Source of the DNA: Ziziphus jujuba
Taxonomy: Eukaryota > Streptophyta > Magnoliopsida > Rosales > Rhamnaceae
Assembly: GCF_031755915.1 (NCBI RefSeq)
Contig: NC_083380.1
Span: forward strand, 11,718,001-11,782,000
DNA length: 64,000 bases
Reading direction: 5' to 3'
Each line of letters starts with the position of its first letter. Position 1 is the first letter of the stretch. Of the stretch, positions 1 through 11,439 are shown piece by piece. The position numbers and the translations under genes are program-made. The notes under the pieces were generated by a model. It did no database searches and had not been told where the DNA came from. It worked only from the letters and a program-made list of their open reading frames with translations.

Positions 1-2990
1 AGTTGCTTTGCAGTGACATCGCTGGTTGAGTAAGTTTAAAAAGCCTCTTACATGGAGAGCATTTACTCTAGCAACTACATCGGTTTGGACCTGCCGAATA
101 TGAAGACACCCTGAGGCTTTTACTGATTGAAGTAAACTTCTACCATGGCTCTTTATCAATCAAAATTTGAATGATTGTCTCAGAGGATTGATAGGCTATT
201 GGAAGGTTACATGATTGATTATTTAATGGTTGGATTGCAAGATGATGTACGCTTAGATGTAAAAGTGAAGAGGCCAAAGTCCTTTATGGAAGCTATAAGG
301 TCACAATTGACTGAAGAGTGGAATTAATTGCGGTGAAGGAGCATTGGCCAATTGCATCAACTTGAATAGGTACCATCGCCAAAGTTTATTGTGGATCCAT
401 CTGTAGGCCTCTTAGGCACCTTCCAATGGTGCGACCTTCTCCACAAACCTCCACAGGTCTTAAAGAGATCACAAGATAGCATGCCAAGGAACGAACGACT
501 AAGGATTTGTGTTTCGCGATTAACATTTCGTTGCAGGCCATCACTGCTAACGCCCTTAACTTTACATGATTGATGAGCCAACCACAGTAGTGGTGGTGGA
601 ATAACAAATGGTGGATTCTCAAAAAATAACCTAACTTCTTCCTTGAGGATAAGGAAGCTATAAGGGGGAGAAATGATAGGGTCCCTTGGGAAAGGGTGTG
701 GTGTCATTTACTTGGGGCAAGCTTGGGTACAACAAGGTTCATGTGGTACTAGGTTAGGTCATGCATACTTATTGTTAGTTTTTCATAGTGGTCTTCCCAT
801 CTTTAGTGGTCAGTTATTTATCTTTCCCTCTTCCAGTGGTGGCATCTTGGTTTAGCACCACCAGCAGCAGCAAAGACAAAGTACAGACTTCTCTAATAGT
901 AACAAAGTTTAAAAGCCAAACTTGAAATATAACGGTTAGAGTAGCACGTACAAAGGAGCCACACGTGCCTGTTTCAACTGGCTCCAATATGCACCTTTTC
1001 GCTCTTTCATTAACATGTTTCAAAATGCAGTGTTTGCATTGAAGAATAATATGTATTTAGCCAACTTGTTTACTATTTTCATATACATATTTTTCCTATC
1101 ATTTATAAACTTGTAGAAACATGAGCATCAGGTTTCAAGAATTCCAGTATCTTGATTGCCTTCAAAAGTAGGAAAGGCTTGTATGAATGGCAGATTATGC
1201 CATTTGGCCTCTGCAATACCCTAAGTACTTTCATGCACCTCATGAATCAAATCTTTATATCTTTCATTGGTCGTTTGTATTTGTGTACTTTGATCATATC
1301 TTACTATATAGCAGAATAGAAGAAGACCACTTGCTTGTACTGTGCAAAGTATTTCAAGTGCTGAGAAACAATAAGTTATATCTCAGTATTTAAAAATGTG
1401 AATTCTTCATTAACTGTCTCCTCTTTCTAGATTTCATTATTAGTAAAGAGGGTATAAACACTGACCCAAAGAAACTACATGCAATTCTTGACTGGCCTTA
1501 ACCATAAATTGTGATTGAACTTCGAAGTTTTCGTGGTCTAGCCACCTTTTATAGGAGATTCATCAGGAATTTCAGTGAAATAGCTGCCCTTTAACTGTCA
1601 GTCTCAAGAAGAATGGGTTTAAATGGGAATAGCCATAACAAGACAGTTTTGATTTGTTGAAGCAAAAGCTCACTCATGCTTCTATATTGGCTCTACCTAG
1701 CTTTAACAAAGTTTTTAAAGTAGAAACAAATGCTTCAAAGGTGGGCATTGAAGCTAGTTTAACTCAAGAATGTCGTCCCACTGAATTCTTCAGTGAAAAG
1801 CTCTACCCAGCACAATAAAAATGGTCCACCTATTGACAAGAGTTGTATGCTGTCATTCATGCTTTTGATCATTGGATACATTACCTTGTTCAGAAAGACT
1901 TCATCTTACATAGTGATGACCATTCCTTTAAGTATCTCAACTCTCAAAGGAAGCTCAATGACTTGCATGCTCACTAGCTTGAATTCCTTCAAAAATTTCA
2001 TTATGCTTTTCACCATCAGGCAGGCCATCGAAATACAGTTGCTAATGCCCTCGATCATAAGTACACCTTACTTACCATCTTTAAATTAAATCTACAAGAC
2101 TTTGCACGTCTTAAAGGCAACCAACTCTGTATAACCAAGACCTCCCTTTGTGAGTTCATCATGTAAGACCTCCATGTTGATGACTTAGCTATCCATGCTG
2201 GCTGTGACAAAACTATTTCAACTATCACTCAATGTTTCTTTTGGCCTAAGATGCAAGCTCAAATTGCTTTTTTTGTTATTCACTATCTTGTATGTCAAGT
2301 TGTCAAATGTCAATCTCAAAATGTTGGCCTCTATACTCCTTTGCCAACTCTTGTTGCTATCTAGGAGGACCTTTCCGTGGATTTTATCCTTGGTCTTTCA
2401 AAGACTATCCACCAAGTAGACTCCATTTTCGTTGTCATAGACTGTTTTTCTAGAATAGCCCATTTCCTTCTTTGTAAGAAGGCATCTGATGCAAGTTATA
2501 TGGCTCATCTGTTCTTTCAAGAGGTGGTTCGTCTTCATGGAATTTGAAAAACAATAACCTCTAAACGTGATGTAAAGTTCATCAGCCATTTTTGGAAAGT
2601 CTTATGGAAGAGGTTTGATACCAAACTCCAATATAACAGTTCTTATCATCCACAAACTAAGGTAGTCAATCGTAGTTTTGTCAATATGCTTTACAACTTA
2701 GCTTCAGACAAACATCAACAGTGGGATTCCATTCTGCCACAAGTTGAATTTGCCTACAACAGCATGGTTAACAGCTCCACTGGTTCCCAACCTTTTGCTA
2801 TTGTCTATACTAAAGTAGCCAACAATACCACTAATCTCATATCTTTACCCATGCCCCATCTTCAAGGTGTTGCTACTTTTGTAGACAACCATGTGCAATT
2901 TCACAAGGAAGTTCAAGACTGAATTGAATAGGCCAACCTTAAATATAAAGTTGCAGCAAATGCTCATCACTTCCATAAGACATACAATTA
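1..2990 (+). pseudogene. Decayed Ty3/gypsy polyprotein (gag, RT, RNase H, integrase)
   Basis: This is a Ty3/gypsy LTR-retrotransposon polyprotein in a heavily decayed state, readable only by joining frames. Near 120-350 there is weak gag-like sequence. At about 1110-1600 the reverse transcriptase is recognisable: a degenerate form of the 'MPFGLCNAPSTF' block, then [11 protein letters not shown], in which the normal YxDD-type FDDIL has become FDHIL, so the catalytic Asp pair is broken. The segment after it (ISKEG, DPKK, DWP, then RSFRGLATFYRRFIRNFS) is the RT thumb and start of RNase H. At about 2370-2930 the integrase core is visible ([30 protein letters not shown]). Many stops and frameshifts show that it is dead. 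The reading stops abruptly near 2990, within the segment that normally leads to the integrase C-terminus. That missing part is found inverted at 4855-5230. Confidence 0.85.
855..1078. repeat. ~220-bp repeat, inverted copy at 4706-4935
   Basis: The reverse complement of this stretch matches 4706-4935 with scattered mismatches. Shared anchors include GCCAACTTGTTTAC, GAATAATATGTATTTAGCC and a CAAGGAGCCACA-type block. The first copy lies between gag-like and RT-like sequence of the gypsy relic. The second lies directly downstream of the inverted integrase C-terminus. If the 3.0-5.4 kb segment is turned back, the two copies become direct repeats inside one gypsy element. I cannot tell whether they are LTR or coding remnants. 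Confidence 0.7.
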
Positions 2991-3270
2991 CGTTGCCATT
3001 CCAGTCGCTATCGGATTGAGATTCTCGTAGACACCAAAGCTTGTCCAGTAAAACACTCCCAACTATCACCGACTCATTTAGGAGCTCATCTGGGAAATGA
3101 ACTTTACAAACTTGGTTAGTTTAGTTCTATTCACAAACCAAAACACAATCGCCCTAAAAACTTTGTAAAAAGGCGGCGCAAAATAGTCTATTTTTGCTAT
3201 TTCATATGTTTTAGTTTTTCCAAAGAAACAAAAAAAAAAAGACACGAGAATCAAAGAGGAGTAATCACCT

Positions 3271-3352
3271 GTAAAGCGACTCTGGTGAAGCCGCCACTGC
3301 TAATGAACTCAGCGGTCCGAGTGGTTTCATAATTCGATTCCAAGTCTATGGT
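3271..3352 (-). pseudogene. DPH2 first coding exon fragment (inverted)
   Basis: Read on the minus strand this is LESNYETTRTAEFISSGG followed by FTRVALQ, then a GT splice donor. It resembles the N-terminus of plant DPH2 (diphthamide biosynthesis subunit 2; family knowledge: ...NYEISRTADFIVSKNFARVALQ). The codon where the start Met is expected reads ATA, so initiation appears lost. It lies about 390 bp inside the inverted end of MULE copy A. The other recognisable DPH2 exons are at 5669-7100 on the plus strand, so this exon is out of order and orientation relative to them. DPH2 works with DPH1 in the first step of diphthamide formation on elongation factor 2. This copy cannot do so. Confidence 0.7.
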
Positions 3353-3649
3353 CGAAGAAAGAAATCAGCAAACTAATCACACAAAAGTTCCCTGCAACTC
3401 TCTCTCTCTCTCTCTCCACTGCTTCAGAATCAATGTCGTATGTGTTATGGTCCACCATTTGGACGCCTGAAATTAAGCATAAAACCTCCTTCCACAGCTT
3501 CAAGATCGTCCTTCGAATCCAACATCAGAAAGCACTATGAGAAGAAAGAAAGAAAGAGGGAAATTGGATATGAAATGCGGTAGGTGGGATATTGATAAGA
3601 GTGAGAAAGAAATTGTACGTGGTTTATAGAGTAAGGGTAAGGTTGGAAT

Positions 3650-3743
3650 AATGAAAAGAGGGTGGGTAGATAAAAAAGATTTAAAAGAGGGAGGGTATTT
3701 CTCATTAACGTGTTTAAAATAAGGGTATTGGGCCAAATTCCCC
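3650..3743 (-). mobile_element. Terminal inverted repeat of MULE copy A (inverted end)
   Basis: The plus strand ends here with GGGCCAAATTCCCC. Its reverse complement, GGGGAATTTGGCCCAATACC, is the same terminus found at 15852, 21095 and 43704. The 9 bases outside it (3744-3752, TAAGTTTTT) are the exact reverse complement of the 9 bases outside the 15852 end (AAAAACTTA). The two ends therefore belong to one element, one end of which has been inverted. Confidence 0.75.
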
Positions 3744-4705
3744 TAAGTTTTTAACCATTGCGTGATAGGTTTTATTTTATTTTAATTTTTCCTTTTTTTA
3801 ATATCTGTGATAACATTTTCAAATACTTCTACAAATGTCGAAGGACAACCATTTCTTTTATGTAATAATTTTTTCTCATTTCATATTTATATATGGAATT
3901 CATATATACAAAATGAAATGAAAATACCATGATTAGAGCATTCATGCATAATACATTGCGTAAAATGGGAAATGATAGTAATAGTCTTAACAGCTTTAAT
4001 TAAAGCAAATTAATTAGTTCGTAGGTTCCTATTTTTCCTTGGGGGCCAAGCCTAATCAAGCTGTAACCAAATTAAGCAGCACCACACTAATTAGAAAGAT
4101 TTTTATTTTTTCTCCTCTTTTTGCAAAGTAAAAAGCTTATAATTTGCTTTGCAAAAAAAAACTGCTAAGAGCGTTTTTACTTTTCAGATGAAAATATTTG
4201 TCATAACATATCAGCAAAGCTCTCATGCTAATGCTCCTTCATTCTGATATAACTTATGTGAAATATTTATATGCATGATAATAGTTTGATTTTTATTATT
4301 GCTATCATCATCAATGTAATTAACCACAAACCCTCAAAGAGAAAAAAAAAAAAAAAAAAAAAGGAAGGTGAAAGGAATAATCTTCTTCTTCTTCTTCTTC
4401 ACCAAAAAAAAAAAGAAAAAGGAAAAGAAAAAAAAAAGTGATAGGTAATCAGTTAAAAAAATTACCATAATCAGTACCATCACTTCCCCACCCTCTCTGA
4501 TGGTTCTTCTTCCACCCATTCAACTAATATTCATTTTGGTTATCCAATTTACAACCTAGTCATCTGGAACAGATGTGATGTAGAAGCTTTGATTAAATAA
4601 AATTGAAATTCCAGTAACCAAGCTAACCAATCGAGAAGATGCTGGAACTTTTGAAATTTGATGCTTCTATAATTTTGTAAGCGATAGGAGAAATGTGCAT
4701 GTAAA
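3744..4705. other. AT-rich flank, no gene seen
   Basis: No coding homology is visible. The stretch has A- and T-rich tracts, including an A-run near 4341-4362 and an (CTT)n tract near 4382-4400. Under the inversion model it is the original left flank of MULE copy A, now reversed. Confidence 0.6.
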
Positions 4706-4935
4706 AACAGTAAACAAGTTGGCTAAATACATATTATTCTTCAATGCAAGTGCTGCATTTGAAACATATTAATGATAGAGCAAAATGGTGTGGATTGGAG
4801 CTATCTGAAACAGGTACATGTGGCTCCTTGGTATGTGCTAGTCTAACACTCATTTCAAATTTGGCTCTTGAGCTTTGTTACCGTTGGAGAAGCCTGTACT
4901 CTATCTTTGCAGCTATTTCTGCTACTGTTGCTCCA
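4706..4935. repeat. Second copy of the ~220-bp repeat (inverted relative to 855-1078)
   Basis: It matches the reverse complement of 855-1078, sharing for example GTAAACAAGTTGGCTAAATA and AATATTTG-free AT-rich flanks that diverge outside. It lies directly downstream of the inverted integrase C-terminal fragment. Confidence 0.7.
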
Positions 4936-5230
4936 CCAATTCTTTCCCAGTTTTAGAAAACTCATCCTCGAGTTGAAGAGAGAGTGCGGGCAAATTACAG
5001 GAGGCAAATAGGGGTCGAGATTGGAGACATTAGATACAGGAGATATGTGAGGATTGTCTAGAAAATCAACATGATAAGTGTTGTCTCCTACACATTTTGT
5101 AATGACAAAAGGACCAAGTTTGTGGGGCTGCAGCTTGCTATAGGTACAAGTGGGAAAAAGTTCTTGCATAGGTAAACCATAACAAGGTCGCCTCCAGATG
5201 TATCTTTGTTTATGATGGCCGACACAGCGT
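4855..5230 (-). pseudogene. Ty3/gypsy integrase C-terminal fragment (inverted)
   Basis: The minus strand carries [14 protein letters not shown] in one frame, then TYSKLQPHKLGPFVITK, GDNTYHVDFLDNPHISPV and SNVSNLDPY. This is the region just after the integrase core in plant Ty3/gypsy polyproteins (GDxVMVRLRKxRFPxGTYSKLxPxKxGPF...NVSDLxP). One frameshift separates the two frames. It belongs where the plus-strand polyprotein at 1-2990 breaks off, but faces the other way, so the element has been split by an inversion. Sequence farther upstream on the minus strand (5230-5340) is not recognisably gypsy. Confidence 0.8.
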
Positions 5231-5340
5231 ACAGTAGCTGTTGCGTGGATGAGGTCGGAGCATCGCACATCAATGCTGATTATGTCGTGCACCACGGCCA
5301 CGCGTGCTTCAGCCCGTGAGTTCTCGTTAATGATACCTTT

Positions 5341-5668
5341 ACTAAAGCCTTTTTTTTTTTTTTTACAAACTATATTATAGGATTGTTTGTTTTAAAGCAA
5401 AAAAAAAAAAAAAAAAAAAAAAACAATGAGTTTTTGTACCAAACTCATAAGACATTATTCTGAGAAATTTTGTCTTGGTTGTAGATTGTTGTGTCTCAAT
5501 CTGTTTGCGTTCTTTTTTGGCATCAAGATTAGGTTTTGAAGCCAATGAAGCTTCTTCTTCTTTTTTTACCTTTTGAACTTAAAAAGTGGTTATTTTGTTT
5601 CTGTATATTATGCAACAATTAATTTTGGTTTCATAGTTTCAAAAGCCTCTTCTTTTTCATTATTGGTA
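5341..5668. other. Inversion-junction region with poly-T and poly-A tracts
   Basis: A T-run (about 5350-5366) and a long A-run (about 5400-5424) mark the area where the inverted block joins DPH2-containing DNA. No exon is visible here. The DPH2 exon that should lie between the first exon and 5669 was not found. Confidence 0.5.
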
Positions 5669-7100
5669 GGACTACAACTCTTCCAGCATTCTTTGTTTTT
5701 GGAAAAGCTTCAACTGGTGTGTCCAATTGTGTAAAAAATTTATCAGATCATGCTGTGAGAAATGGCAAACCTTTCCTGGTAAAGTGGTTTACTAGAGAAT
5801 TATTATTATGAACTTCTATGCTTTACTAAATTTGCAATAAGCATGTTTTTTTTTTTGTTTTTTTTTTTATTTTTTTTTTCACCTTTAGGAGGATTTAGTA
5901 CTGAGATCATGTCGTTTCACATGTAGCCAAAACAAATTATCTCAGCTATCCAATCTCAACATAGTTCATTCAATCTAAATGCAGGTCCCCTTTGGGCTAG
6001 AATATGCACATTTGATACAGCATATAAGAGATGAAGTGGTAGAAGCATGTATGAATAGCTCTAGATTAGAAATCCAATTTGCTGAAACTATGTCTTCGGA
6101 CATGAATCCATCAGAATCTCATAAGATCTCCAATGGGAGCTTGGAAGCAGCTAGTGTCTTCTCTGATGATAAATGTATCAGGACAGTGGTTGGTAATAGA
6201 TATACCATTGGAGGCTTGGTCTGGGAATTACATGAGGAATACAAAATGGAGGACTACTTGTTTTTTTGGATTGGTTGTGGAAATGCTGCATTTTCAAGTG
6301 TTGTACTGACGTTAAATGGTTGTGAAATAGGTATACATATAACTTACCTGGTTTTGTATGAAATTTATTGTGTCTGCATGTAATATTGCTTGAGATATTT
6401 ATTGTGTTATTAAGTTTACTTTTCCTTTTGCCAAATTATTCTAGTATATGCAAGTCCTTGTGCTAGTTCTCTCTCTCTTTCTCTAAATTAATAAATCTTT
6501 CTTTAATTATGGTATTACTGGTTTTAATCAGATATGATGCAAAGTCAAATTGCATGGTGACAGACTTATCTCAACAAAGAAGAATTCTTAAGCATAGGTA
6601 TGGTCTCAAATAATGGTACTCTCTTTTCTCCTTTCTAAAAATCCACACCCCTACTTGTATTAATGTACAATTTGTTTTACTAAAAGAGTGATGATGTTTG
6701 TACAGATGTTACCTGGTCAAGAGAAGGCAAAGGATGTAAACATTGTTGGTTTTCTGGTTGGAACTCTTGGTGTAGGTGTGTTCCTGTAGGCTCCTTTAAT
6801 ATTTCTCCTGTAGTAATTTACTCTGCATTTTTCATCTTTAGATAAGGCATGGCTTTTCACTGTGTTGGGATTCTAGTAAATTTTTATGGATCTTATCATG
6901 CACAGCTTGCTAAAAGAAAACTTTGTTGAATGATTTATTTTTTCCCAATTCCGTAGTAATTTTTTTGACATACATTATTTATTTATTTGTTTTTCTAATT
7001 TCCACCATCATAAGTTTAGCATATGTATGTATAATTCCACATCTATTGATGCAGCTGGTTACCTACACATGATTAATCTGCAAAATGATGGTTTGGTCAC
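5669..7100 (+). pseudogene. DPH2 fragment, several exons with introns, disrupted
   Basis: Plus-strand pieces match plant DPH2 in order. 5669-5779: TLPAFFVFGKAS, VSNCVKNLSDHA. 5984-6330: FGLEYAHLIQHIRDEV, ending YTIGGLVWELHEEYKMEDYL, FFWIGCGNAAFSSVVLTLNG and CEI. 6532-6597: YDAKSNCMVTDLSQQRRILK. 6706-6775: KAKDVNIVGFLVGTLGV. 7055 on: AGYLHMI. Exons are bounded by plausible GT/AG sites, so the copy came from genomic DNA and not from an mRNA. Two extra bases near 6722 (CTGGTCAAGAGAAGG, where a GTC-GAG-AAG-like reading is expected) shift the frame. The C-terminal third of DPH2 was not found. The fragment sits between the two ends of MULE copy A and is probably captured host sequence (inference). 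The enzyme family uses an iron-sulphur cluster with DPH1 to modify a histidine of eEF2. This copy is incomplete. Confidence 0.8.
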
Positions 7101-9560
7101 TGATTATATATGAATTTATTGTTCATAAACTCATCAAATTTTTTGGACGTTATTTGGTTTGAAAGTGGTCAAAAGATAAGAATCTTTTATGGGATTTATA
7201 TTACAATTATTTAATTTTCTTTTTTCTTTTGTCATTTTTAATATCCATATGTCAATTAGTCCATTTGAGTGTCTTGTAAAAGCTAATTTATTCCATAAGA
7301 CCCCTGCTTTAATGGATTTCTAAAGGTATATGTGGAGAATAAAATATTTTTCTATATGTGGAGAATATAAGATATTTTTCTTTCCATCGTTTGGTCAAGA
7401 GGCTCAAGCTAATATTACTAAGAAGTTCATATTCTAAAATGAGATTGAAATGTAAACATAATAGAAATTTTAACTTTTTCATGAAAATGTGTTAGGAATT
7501 GTTTTCTCTTTCTTTATCCTTTTTTTTAATAAAATTCAAATTCCAAGCATGGCAATAAGTTGGGGAAATTGTTTCGCTATTCAATATTAATGTGATGGTT
7601 AATAATGCTCCTAACAATCAACAACTTCCTCAAGACAGTTTATTTCCACATGTAATTATCAATGTCTCGCTAAGAAGCCAAGATCAAAATTTGAATCTTA
7701 TATGTATATAAGCTGAAACTTCATGGAGAAATATCCAAATTATCATTGCTTTCCTTACCACCTTTGCGAAAAAAAGTGGCACACTTGAATGCCTTCTATT
7801 ATATAGATTCTACAGTTTTATGTCCTCATAAATTACGTGCTGTAGAAACAATTCCAGATTATGATCCATGTAGAGAGGTAACTATCCATCCAGTGCCATA
7901 TTTCCTTTCAAATTCTTATTAACACAAAAGGGTCCTTATAGAAATGAAAGAGAAAGAAATAAATTTTGAAGTATTTTTAAAGGTTCCTTATGTGCATAAA
8001 TTGTACGTAACAAACCTTTGCTACTTTGTGAGTGTGTGAGAGTGAATGTTGAAAGTATATATATAATGTGCGTACAATATGAAATATATTCATGTATTGG
8101 CAGAGCATTTCTGGACTTGAATTTGTTGGATAAGTTTTAGGAAAAAAGTTTATTGTGATATGCAGCCTCTATGTGAGCTTTTGTTTCCATGAAGAGCATC
8201 TATTTTCTTTGAAATTATATACTTGCTATTACTTAAATTTTAAATGACATGCAAATAGCTTCTTGATTCATGCTATATGGTTAATAGTCCAATGCACTTG
8301 ACAAGCTGCAAAATATACCTCTCGAAACTCACTTGCTTATGAGGATAATCCAAATGGTTGGACAGCTTTCTATTTTCAATTGATGCGTGCAGAATATCCT
8401 CACCTCAATGGCATGAAGAAATTGCTTAAATATTTGCTAGGATATGAAAATTGACGTAATTTTTTGTAACATTGTCTCTTTTTTATTGTGTCATTTTGAT
8501 CTTCTAATAATGCTCTGAATTGTTAGACAATTTGGAAAATTTATTGTTAATTTTGTTTTTTATGATCTTAATCAGCCTGCAAAGCCAGAGGATTAGACCT
8601 ATGAGTTCGTTTTAAGGTATGCTTGTTCAACTTGATTGCCTTTGGGATTTCAGTGTTTTATTGGAAGTCTGAGATGGTTAATGATGGTGAATACCTTTAA
8701 TAATGTTAAAGTTCAATGAAAAAGTAATTATTAATATAGTAAATCAGTGATAGTATGTCAAGGGTTAGGTTAGATCAACAATACAGGAAATTTGACTTAC
8801 AAAATAATCAATAAATAGAGCTCAATCTCAGAAAAAATTGGTTTGATATCTTGTATGCTAATGATTTTGAAATATGACTTAACCAAGTTAATGCTTTGTT
8901 TTCATTATATTCTCTCTTCAGAATACTAGGGAAACAACCAATGCTACCATGCAGGCCCTTTGGAATACTGTAAGCAACATGTCACTTACACAGACCCTCC
9001 TAGAACATAAGGAGTGAAGAAAAAGGGATAGTAAATGCAATAATGACAATGGTGATTAAACGGTAAAGCCTTCTAAGATTGTGCTTTACTCTCGACTTAG
9101 CACCAGTGAACTGCTTATGGCAATAGATCCAAATACGAAGCATCTGTTGTATTATGAGGACAAGGCAGACCATTCAAAAGGATCTATATCTAGAGAAGTT
9201 GTTGCTTGTTGAAAATACTTTGATATCTTTGCACAACGACAAATAGGTTAATTCCTCAAATCTCTCCATCAAAAGTAAATTTGGTTGTTTTTAGGTTGCT
9301 TATTACTATGGTATGGAAATGTGGTAATTTTCAGTCTTCAATTATTTTTTCTGCCATTATTATTAAGCATAAAAAAATATAAAATACATATATGCACGAT
9401 TATTTTTTATTAATAATATAGATGCTAAATATAATTTTAGTAATGATCCTTAACAAAAGAATCCACAAAAATGGGAAAAAAGTGGAAAATTTTCAAATAA
9501 ATTTGATTACAGATGGTGCATCGGTATATTTTGGGGTTTTTTCTCTTTAGGATCATCTGT
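7101..9560. other. Interior of MULE copy A, no firm gene
   Basis: The DNA is AT-rich. Two short open stretches might be old exons, but I do not recognise either: 8365-8453 (...WTAFYFQLMRAEYPHLNG...) and 9064-9214 (KPSKIVLYSRLSTSELLMAI...). Near 9510-9590 the phrases ATTACAGATGGTGCATCGG and CATCTGTAATTAC echo the unit of the tandem array found at 10.6-15.4 kb. The 5' two thirds of the transposase gene, expected here by comparison with copy B, are absent. Confidence 0.5.
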
Positions 9561-9596
9561 AATTGATTGTCGTAGGTTTCATCTGTAATTACTGTA

Positions 9597-10087
9597 TAAC
9601 CATGCAGGACCGCTCAAATAATGGCAGAGGCTTACGTGTTATGCCAATGAACTTATATGAGTTTCAAGTTGTTGGGCATGGCATGTTCGTTGGAGTTGTT
9701 AACTTAGAAAATAAGACGTGCTCATGCAAGGAATTTGAAATTGATGGATTTCCTTGTGTCCATGCAATTGCAGCATGTAAGCATCGACATATTTCTCCAT
9801 ATTTCCTTTGCTCGGCGCATTACTCAGTTGACTCACTCTGTGATGCATATTCGGAAACCATATATCCACTTGGAGATAAATGTCAGTGGCAGGCTCCAGA
9901 TGATGTCATAAACCAGGTTGTACTTCCACCTCAAATTGGCAAACAGTCAGGAAGACCGAGAAAGAAGAGGATTCAAACTCAAGGAGAGGAGCGTCATCAA
10001 TATAGATGTGGGAGGTGCAAATAGGTTGATCACAGCAGCCGATCATGCTTCGCCGTCGTACCTCTTGATAACACTACCAACCAATAG
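9597..10087 (+). pseudogene. MULE copy A transposase, C-terminal remnant (SWIM and zinc knuckle)
   Basis: About 140 codons nearly identical to the end of the copy B transposase. It has the SWIM zinc finger (CSCKEFEIDGFPCVHAIAAC: CxC...CxH), then the tail DKCQWQAPDDVINQ, SGRPRKKRIQ, and a CCHC zinc knuckle, CGRCK*VDHSSRSC. In the knuckle the Gln codon is a TAG stop (10022-10024) and Gly is Asp. In copy B the uninterrupted knuckle would read CGRCKQIGHSSRSC. The MuDR DNA-binding and DDE catalytic regions are missing upstream. The family catalyses cut-and-paste transposition in the nucleus. This remnant cannot. Confidence 0.9.
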
Positions 10088-10565
10088 CACCACTGAAACG
10101 AAGGCCCATCAATTGTGTGATGCTATATTCAGACAATGGGGCCATGTTATGCGGTATGCGTGTGTATGCAATGTAGTCAGGAATGCAATTAGTTGCTCAA
10201 CCACGTAACATGTGTTTTGGCATAATAGACGTTGGCTTTATGCGTTCTTTTGTTGTCAAATTCATCTGTCGTATTGTTTTGATAACATATCATTCCGTGT
10301 TCAGTTTTTGGTTCAATTGTTTGTATGTTTCTTACTATTGCATGGATGATATTACTGCCCAATGGTAATGACCGATGCATCATCGGTAATTGACATTTGT
10401 ACACCGTCGTAAAAGAATCACCACAATTCCATCCAGCAACTTCAATCATGTGTGTTCCAACCAATAACATGCTAAATGTAGTATTATTAATGATAAATTC
10501 TGACAAAGTAAACGATCAAACAGCATTAAAAAAATGACAATGTTCAATTTGTTTTTGATTCAAAA
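10088..10565. other. MULE 3' untranslated/intergenic segment, shared with copy B
   Basis: This stretch matches the reverse complement of about 31985-32430 in copy B (shared phrases include CATGTGTGTTCCAACCAATAA). It lies just past the transposase in both copies, so it is the conserved transposase 3' region. Small open frames here are not supported as genes. Confidence 0.75.
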
Positions 10566-11408
10566 ATTACCGAAGGTTTCGTCGGTAATTACCGAGACCC
10601 CCATGGCAATTACATTTTACCAATTTTTTGGGTCCTACGAGTCCCATAATGTGTGTTGAATGCAAAAACATACAGAATATGGATTCTAAAATTATCCTAA
10701 GGAGAACAAATCCCAAAATTACTTGAAAATTTGTGAAATTTTCCAAAAAAATACGACTGTAGACCTTCGGTAATTCCCGATGAAACCGTCGGTAACCAAT
10801 ATATACCCTCTGGAAAAATTACCTAAGGTTTCGTCGATAATTACCGAGACCCCTATGGCAATCACATTTTACAAATTTTTTAGGCCCCACATGTAACACC
10901 CCGTCCCAAATCGCACCGGAATCCGTGCACATTGATCGAGGTTGACTGTTGACCGTTGACCGAAGGGGTCAAAAGTTGACTTTTTGCTCCAATTGGAATT
11001 TCAAGTTGACCAGGGTACCGTGGCGAAGTGCACAATGCCCCGAGTTCGTAGACTGGTAGCACGTCGAAAACGGAGCTACGGTTTGAAAGTCATGAGCAAA
11101 ACAAGTTGCGGTCCAAACTGTCCAAGGGGTGCCGGAGTTGACTTTTTATTTTTGGGGAAATGAGCTTTGACTCATGCATGGTTGTGAAGTGCTCATCGAT
11201 ACGAGTTCACAGACTAGCGGCACGCTTAAAACGGACATCCGGTTAAAAAGTTATGGACGTTTGAAGTTTACCGGATACCGTAATATTTTAATATTTTTGA
11301 GTCGATGAACAGTAAAATGACACGTGTCAGCTTCTGATTGGTCCATGTGGTATGAACAGTGCCACACATGGGTTTTTATTTGATAAAATTCTCGGGGAAG
11401 AGAGAGAG

Positions 11409-11439
<31 letters not shown>

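Noticed and set aside
3500..3736. 78-codon open frame on the minus strand
   Set aside because: It overlaps the MULE terminal repeat and AT/CT-rich subterminal DNA, with no domain or conserved neighbour.
9918..10208. Second open frame after the MULE A SWIM domain
   Set aside because: It is an alternative frame of the transposase tail. The correct frame is the one giving the CCHC zinc knuckle, also seen in copy B.
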